From NCBI GenBank assembly GCA_038501625.1, contig JAZAYU010000088.1, forward strand, positions 1,674,001 to 1,738,000: a stretch of DNA of 64,000 nucleotides, written 5' to 3'. The position numbers were made by a program, and so were the translations under genes. Shown here one piece after another: positions 58,650 to 64,000 of this stretch. The notes under the pieces were generated by a model. It ran no database searches. It worked only from the letters and a program-made list of their open reading frames with translations, and was not told the origin of the DNA. The number at the start of each line of letters is the position of its first letter. Position 1 is the first letter of the stretch. This DNA comes from Corbicula japonica. Taxonomy: Eukaryota; Mollusca; Bivalvia; Venerida; Cyrenidae.

Positions 58650-60179
58650 ATGCAAGACTACTCAGCTGATAGCGAGGGCGTAGTTTTCTTTAATAACAGA
58701 AAAGGCAACACAATGGCTGGTCAGTCATCACCCATACAATCACACGAACCCCTAGCAGCGGCGTACGAGCAAGTAAACGACAATGTATCAGAAGCCTCAT
58801 ATATGTCGGTTGAGAACCGTGATGTTGCCGTCAATACCTCACACGTCACATTGGCACACCCGGGGGACGGGGTTAATAACAACGCACAAGACAGCGCATT
58901 GATAGGCAGCATGGCTAGCATTCTGAAAGATGTAGTGGCGGAGTTGAAAATCCTTAAGGAAGCAATACCTCAAGGTACAAAACAACCGTCTTGCAGGTTC
59001 TCTACAGAGCAGGCTGGTGATGATAGGGCCCAACAAATGATCAGTAATAGTAGGGTCAATGCAGCCCCAAGGCCGAGAGCCTATAGACCAGTTAATCAAC
59101 ACCCTACTCATTATGATGACTACATCTCATACAATGCCAACCGTAACTCAGCAGACTGGGCATATTCCCCGGACGAGGATGTACCGCCACGCAGAGGCGA
59201 CGGGCGCTGTGGTAATGTTGATTGGAAATACCGAAGGCGGGATGATCGGATCTCACCGGGATATCATAGATCCGCAGACAGCATAAAAATGCCGGTGTTC
59301 ACGGGAAAAGAAGACTGGCAAGTATGGCTTGCACGGTTCCAAACCATTGCCCGTCGACACAACTGGAGCGAAGAAGACTGACTCGACAACCTCCTACCAC
59401 GTATTGAGGGCCAAGCAGCCCAGTTTGTTTATGGTCAACTACCACCCGAAGTCCTCTCTAACTACGCGGACCTCATACAGGAAATAAGCAGTCGTTTCAG
59501 GGTCATCGAAACGAGAAGATTATTTGCTGCAAAGTTTAGCAGAAGGATCCAGAGAGCCAATGAAACTGCAGAAGAGTACGCCGCGGATCTGAAGCTCCTC
59601 TATGATCGAGCACATGGCTATAGGGATAAAAGGAAAAGAGAGGAGGACCTTGTAAGGCGCTTCCTGGATGGATTAAAGGATGATGAGGCCCGATTCGAGA
59701 TGGAGTACCATAAGGAACCCGAAACCATCGACCAAGCGGTGTTTCATGTGGTCAACTTCATACAGACAAAGGCAAGTGGGGGTGAACGGCGGAGTATGAG
59801 AGGCACTAGAAGAGCAACAGAAACAGAAGATACAGCTCAGGAGGATGAAATAGAGTCATTATTTGAGCATGCCTGCCGTGTTCCAAACAAATCATCTGTT
59901 GATAAGACAAGAGAGGCTGTAAACAAGGAAATAGAAACAAAGGCTGAAAATAGTCAGCAGGAAGTACTGCAAAAGATACTAAAGAGATTGCAGAAATTAG
60001 AGGAAGCTAACAACAGGACCGAAACTAAGGCGGAAAAAGCGCGCAAAAACAAGAATGTGGAATGCCCAGAGAAAGCGAAGCCCAAACCCCAAGGCCATAA
60101 GCCGAACCAGACAGAAAACCAGGACTTGCCTTTAAACGAGCAGGGACCAGCTCTTGCGGCCAAAGGGAGGTCCAATTAA
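58650..60179 (+). pseudogene. gag: gag, one internal stop
   Basis: One frame runs 509 codons, interrupted only by TGA at 59379-59381, after which it reads on in the same frame. ATG 58650 is the first ATG; ATG 58713 has a better context. A Gag core is seen around MPVFTGKEDWQVWLARFQTI and later FRVIETRRLFAAKFSRR, AEEYAADLKLLYDRAHGY and LVRRFLDGLKDDEARFE. The C-terminus is Glu/Lys-rich, and no intact CCHC zinc knuckle is visible. Gag would form the particle shell. An 80-base direct repeat lies in the leader (58443-58530, 58538-58618). Confidence 0.75.
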
Positions 60180-60520
60180 GTGTAGAAAGTGGCCCAGAAC
60201 AGTTGAAACCGGAGAACAACATAAATAAAATAGTGAGAGACCCTACAAAAACACTGTGCAGCGGGGTTTATGTTCACGGGGAAATAGAACAGGTGCCACT
60301 TACGTTTACGGCGGATACAGGTGCCTCCAAAACGGTTATATCCACAAGGGTTTATGAGCGAATGGATGCTGGAAGTAAGCCAAAGCTAAGATACTCTAGA
60401 TGTCTGAAGGGAGCTAGCGGCGCTCCAATCAAAGAGGCGGGAAAGGCAGTGTTTCGTATGAAGATCGGGCCCTACGAAATAAATCATGAAGCCATCGTGG
60501 CAGATATAGAAGATGATTAA
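60101..60520 (+). pseudogene. pro: Aspartic protease domain, -1 frame relative to gag
   Basis: The frame is open from 60101 and overlaps gag by about 80 bases in the -1 frame, consistent with programmed frameshifting. It contains the active-site motif TADTGASKTVIS and, later, the flap-like GASGAPIKEAG. It stops right after VADIEDD. The expected continuation is found in another frame, so an indel near 60520 broke it. Confidence 0.75.
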
Positions 60521-61375
60521 TGGGAAGTGAGAAGGGTCCGGCCGACATACTGCTGAGCCAAAACAAGATTGTTTTGGATGGGGTAGAAATACCGTGCTTT
60601 CCAGTTGGTAAACTCCAGAAATCTTGACGGGTGGTAGTGGCAGACGACATCAGCATCCCCGGCCAATCTGAGGCACTTGTAGACGTATATGTGGAGCGTA
60701 AAGAGGAGGACGACCTCAGCAGTGAGAGCTGTTTCCTGGTGGAACCCACTGCTAGTTTTAGGGAGCGTTACCGGCTCATGCTAGGGGCAACACTTGTGGA
60801 CATAAACCGGTCACCCACTATCAAAGTAAGAATACTCAATCCGGTTGCTGAAGAATTGACACTGAGACAAGATGCTGAAATAGCTACAGCGGAGAAGATT
60901 GAAAGAGTCGTAAGTGTAATAGCACAAGAGGAAAACACAGAAGACAAGGACATGAATAGAGTAAGGCGGGAAGAGGTTTTGCCCAAGGGAAAGGAACTGA
61001 AGAGTAGGGATTTTAAGAAGGCTGATATCAATGAGGTGCCCGAACATCTGCGAAACTTATTCCAGAACTCTACCAAGGACAAGAGTGACTTGGAAAAACA
61101 GGTGGTGGCAGGTCTTCTGGTTAAGTACTCCGATACGTTCTCCAAAGATGACTGGGACATAGGTCTGACACACCTAAGCGAACATCAACACAGGTGATGC
61201 ACCTCCAATAAAACAAAGGCCTCGAAGAGTTCCTTTAGCACACGCGGATGAAGAAAAGAACGCCATTGAGGACCTCCTCAAGAAAGGAGTAATACAGAAA
61301 AGCACATCCCCATGGGCAAGCCCTATTGTGCTTGTCAAGAAGAAAAATGTTTGTCGCTACCGGATCTTACTATAG
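60520..61375 (+). pseudogene. pol: Protease-RT linker and N-terminal reverse transcriptase, core deleted
   Basis: Frame one (60520-61197) has one TGA at 60625 and carries the linker with VPEHLRNLFQNSTKDKSDLE, then LLVKYSDTFSKDDWDIGLT. A frameshift near 61184 leads to RPRRVPLAHADEEKNAIEDL, LKKGVIQKSTSPWASPIVLV and KKK. Sequence then jumps at about 61350 to the region after the palm. The YxDD-containing catalytic core, roughly 200 residues, is absent. Confidence 0.75.
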
Positions 61376-62108
61376 GCGATTCATACAGGACTTTGCAAAG
61401 ATAGCCCGCTCGTTAATAAACCTGACGAAGAAAAATGCTGAATTTATCTGGAATGACGACTGTGAGCAAGCATTCAACCGCATAAAACAGGCATTGATTA
61501 GTCCGGATGTCATGGGCTACCCACTAAATGAAGGTGGCGAATTATGCTTGGATGTGGATGCTTCTGGAACAGGCATTGGCGCCGTACTGCAACAAACACA
61601 GGGTGATAGAGAGAGGGTTATTGCATACGCTAGCAGATCATTGAGCAAAGCTGAGAAAAACTATTGCATCACGGAAAAGGAGCTGCTAGCAGTCGTATTT
61701 TTTGTTCAGTATTTTAGACAGTATCTGTTAGGGAGAAAATTTGTAATCAGGACTGATCACCAGGCACTGGTTTGGTTGTTTAGTCTAAAAGAGCCATCCG
61801 GAAAAATAGCCAGGTGGATTGAAATTTTAGCACCATATGACATGGTCATCCAGTATCGACCAGGAGTCAAACAAGGGCACTGTGATGCTCTATCGCGTTG
61901 TGAACTGCCCAGAGACTGCTCCTGCGCAGAAGTTGATACTTTCGAACCACTGAAATGTGGCCCTTGTAAGAAGTGCAAGAAAAGGGCAGAAGAAATGGTC
62001 CTATCATTCCCACCTCATACGAAGCAAAATGGCCTGGCCCTTGATCAAGTACCAGCCATACCAGAAGTAGAGGCAGCAAGGATAGCAAAAGATGCCAATG
62101 ACCCCTAA
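61347..62108 (+). pseudogene. pol: RT connection and RNase H domain (well preserved)
   Basis: It starts at the deletion scar with GSYYRRFIQDFAKIARSL. It continues to an RNase H of the Ty3 type with acidic residues in DVDASGTGIGAVLQQ, TEKELLAVVFF, RTDHQALVWL and HCDALSR. A Cys-rich tail (CSCAEV, CGPCKKCKKR) follows. RNase H degrades the RNA strand of the hybrid during reverse transcription. The frame is open but has no working RT before it. Confidence 0.8.
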
Positions 62109-62244
62109 CCAGGTACTTCCCATGTTAGGCCGACAGATGAAAACAATTGCTAAAAAGATCCCAAAACCAACTGGATATGGACCTGTCCAGCCCCAGAAAT
62201 GGCGACCAAGCAAGCCGAAGACCCAGACATAGGTCCAGTATACC

Positions 62245-63554
62245 TTGCCAAAATCGGACGGTATAAAGCCACCACCAGGGGAGCAACAAACCGAAAGCCC
62301 TTCTACCAGGCATTACTTTATGCTATGGGATAGCTTGTATTTAAATAAAGGTGTACTGGTGAAGAAGTTCACCAAACAAAATGGGATAAACACCTTTACA
62401 CAACTGCTTCTCCCTAGGGTAGAAAGGAAAGCGGTCCTTAGTCAAATGCACAATTCAGTTCTTTCGGGTCACCTGGGCACGAAGAGAACAAAGGAGAAGA
62501 CTTTAAGGCACTATTATTGGTATGCCATGAAAGAGGATATCAACACCTATGTTGCCAAATGCGATATCTGTGCGGCTGACAAAATGCTAAAAAAACCAGG
62601 CCGAGCGCCTATGGGACACCTTTTTAGTGGAGCTCCTTGGGATGTGCTAGCAATGGATTTCATTGGTCCATTCCCAGTGACACCAAGAGGGAACAAGTAC
62701 ATCCTCGTCCTGACAGACCACTTCACAAAGTATACAGAAGTGATAGCAGTGCCAAACCAGACAGCGGAAGAGTGCGCTACAAGAGTGATGAATGACTTTG
62801 TGTCGCGCTGGGGCACCCCTCTTACCATACATAGTGACCAAGGAGCGGCCTTCGAAAGTAGACTATTTAAAGAGCTTTGCGAGGCACTGGAAGTAAAGAA
62901 GACCAGAACCAGTCCCAGAAACCCAAAAGGGAATGGACAATCTGAACGTTACAACCGTACACTGTTGAAGATGGTCTGAGCATACCTCACCGGCGAGCAG
63001 CAAGACGGGACCTCAACCTAGGATGCCTAGCAGGTGCCTACAGGTGTACTCCTAACGAGTCGACAAAACTAAGTCCTAACCTGCTAGCGCTGGGCAGAGA
63101 GATCCGGTTGCCATCAGATTTAGTATACACCTTGGCGACATCAGATCCTGCTGATGTCCCCGAATACCTTGACCACGTAGAAGAACTAAAGGAAAGAATG
63201 CTACGCGCCCATGATATAGCTAGAAAGTACCTCAAGGCCAGCGCTAAGCGCAGCAAAAACATTTATGACTCCAAAACCTAACTGTTCAGGTACAAACAAG
63301 GCGATTTGGTATGGTGCTTGCATGAAAGCAGGAAAGTAGGAGTAAATCCAAAGTTAGAGAGGCGATTCGAAGGACCTTATCTGGTGAAGGAAGCACGGTC
63401 TGACCTTAGCATTGTGGTGCAATTAGATGAGAGTGGAACTTTAAAGCTCCTACACCATGACAAGCTGAGGCCTTACAGAGGCGATAAAGTGCCAAAGTGG
63501 GTAGACAGAGTGAAACGAAAGTGGGACAAACACGCGAATAAGAGTAGTGATTAG
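62245..63554 (+). pseudogene. int: Integrase, zinc finger plus DDE core plus GPY module
   Basis: An HHCC zinc finger is visible (MHNSVLSGHLG and AKCDICAADK). The core has D in LAMDFIGPF, D in TIHSDQGAAF and E in GNGQSERYNRTL; the last two are separated by 35 residues, as in active integrases. TGA at 62977 stops the first frame. A one-base shift near 63007 restores LGCLAGAYRCTPNE through the C-terminus, with another stop (TAA 63279). RFEGPYLVKEA is the GPY/F module. No chromodomain is seen. Confidence 0.8.
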
Positions 63555-63729
63555 ATATGCGTACCAATTAATTAAGTGAATATTGCAACAGTGTAAAAAC
63601 AATTATAAATGGTGTATTTGATTTAGTGCTAACAATTTGTAAAGTGCATATAATAATGCGAATAAACAAGACAATTTTACACGAGTGTTTTATGTTTACA
63701 CAGGTGTTTATGAAGCAAAGAAAGCGTTA

Positions 63730-63985
63730 TAGTTATGGCAGTCAAAGCCTGGTGTAAAACAAGTGTACAAATAATTTAACGTAATAGTTATGGCTGTCAA
63801 AGCCGGATATAAAGCAAGTATTTCAATTAAACATAATGGCTGTTAAAGCCTGGTGTAAAACAAATGTATTAATAATTTAATATCATAGCTATGGCTATCA
63901 AAGCCAGTTGTAAAACATTGTGCGTTAATTAAACAAAAAAAGGTGGTAGCTATCAAAGCCTGATGTAAGGAAAATGTGTTAATAT
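63730..63985 (+). repeat. Degenerate direct repeats after integrase, about 53-bp units
   Basis: atggctgtcaaagcctggtg followed by taaaacaagtgt recurs five times with changes, starting at about 63730, 63785, 63832, 63886 and 63942. It lies between integrase and the expected 3' LTR. Confidence 0.8.
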
Positions 63986-64000
63986 AACCGGTATAATAAA

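Larger units (their letters stand above)
57089..64000 (+). mobile_element. Decayed Ty3/Gypsy LTR retrotransposon, 3' end beyond the window
   Basis: Order: 5' LTR, primer-binding site, gag, protease, reverse transcriptase, RNase H, integrase. The gag-protease-RT-RNaseH-integrase order is that of Ty3/Gypsy. The LTR ends GTAACA at 58231. Its start is unsure: TGTTA candidates lie at 57089 and 56990. Frames shift at least five times, with further stops and a lost RT core, so the copy is inactive. No envelope-like frame follows integrase up to 64000. Confidence 0.8.

Overview
This is eukaryotic DNA with spliced genes, long AT-rich introns and very dense repeats. A mollusc, most likely a bivalve, fits best. 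Three things point that way: a long interspersed repeat at 16797-19880 of a type I remember as common in bivalve genomes, a Ly6/uPAR-domain gene, and a Ty3/Gypsy element primed by tRNA-Leu. The species cannot be named from this sequence.

Layout. 1-800 is a truncated mariner-type transposase. 904-10127 is the 3' part of a plus-strand gene of unknown function: seven exons with matching phases and a poly(A) signal. Its introns hold at least seven foldback or TIR elements, and its last exon is preceded by three tandem decayed copies. 10286-14051 is a 3.8-kb inverted repeat interrupted by a TA-flanked MITE. 15597-20898 is a 5.3-kb unit with 12-bp inverted ends and a 7-bp direct flank (gatatag), filled with bivalve-type tandem repeats. 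21670-36175 is mostly mobile DNA: a MITE inside a MITE with both target duplications visible, a SINE with a microsatellite tail, a Tigger-like MITE, several TIR elements, and a 330-bp tandem array with exon-like content. 41258-56401 is a plus-strand gene with two Ly6/uPAR (LU) domains. Its introns carry a 71-bp satellite split by a solo LTR, a 44-bp minisatellite and several dispersed repeat families. About 57089-64000 is a decayed Ty3/Gypsy retrotransposon that has lost the catalytic core of its reverse transcriptase; its 3' LTR lies beyond the window.

Both host genes were assembled by hand from splice signals and phase continuity. The most unusual points are: (i) the tandem terminal exons of the first gene; (ii) the modular phase-1 LU-domain gene, where a 41-bp microexon restores phase; (iii) an in-frame UGA exactly at the second cysteine of its second LU domain; (iv) the 330-bp array whose units share an open frame next to splice-like signals. 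I did not find an obviously new molecular system. Most of the rest is transposon biology.
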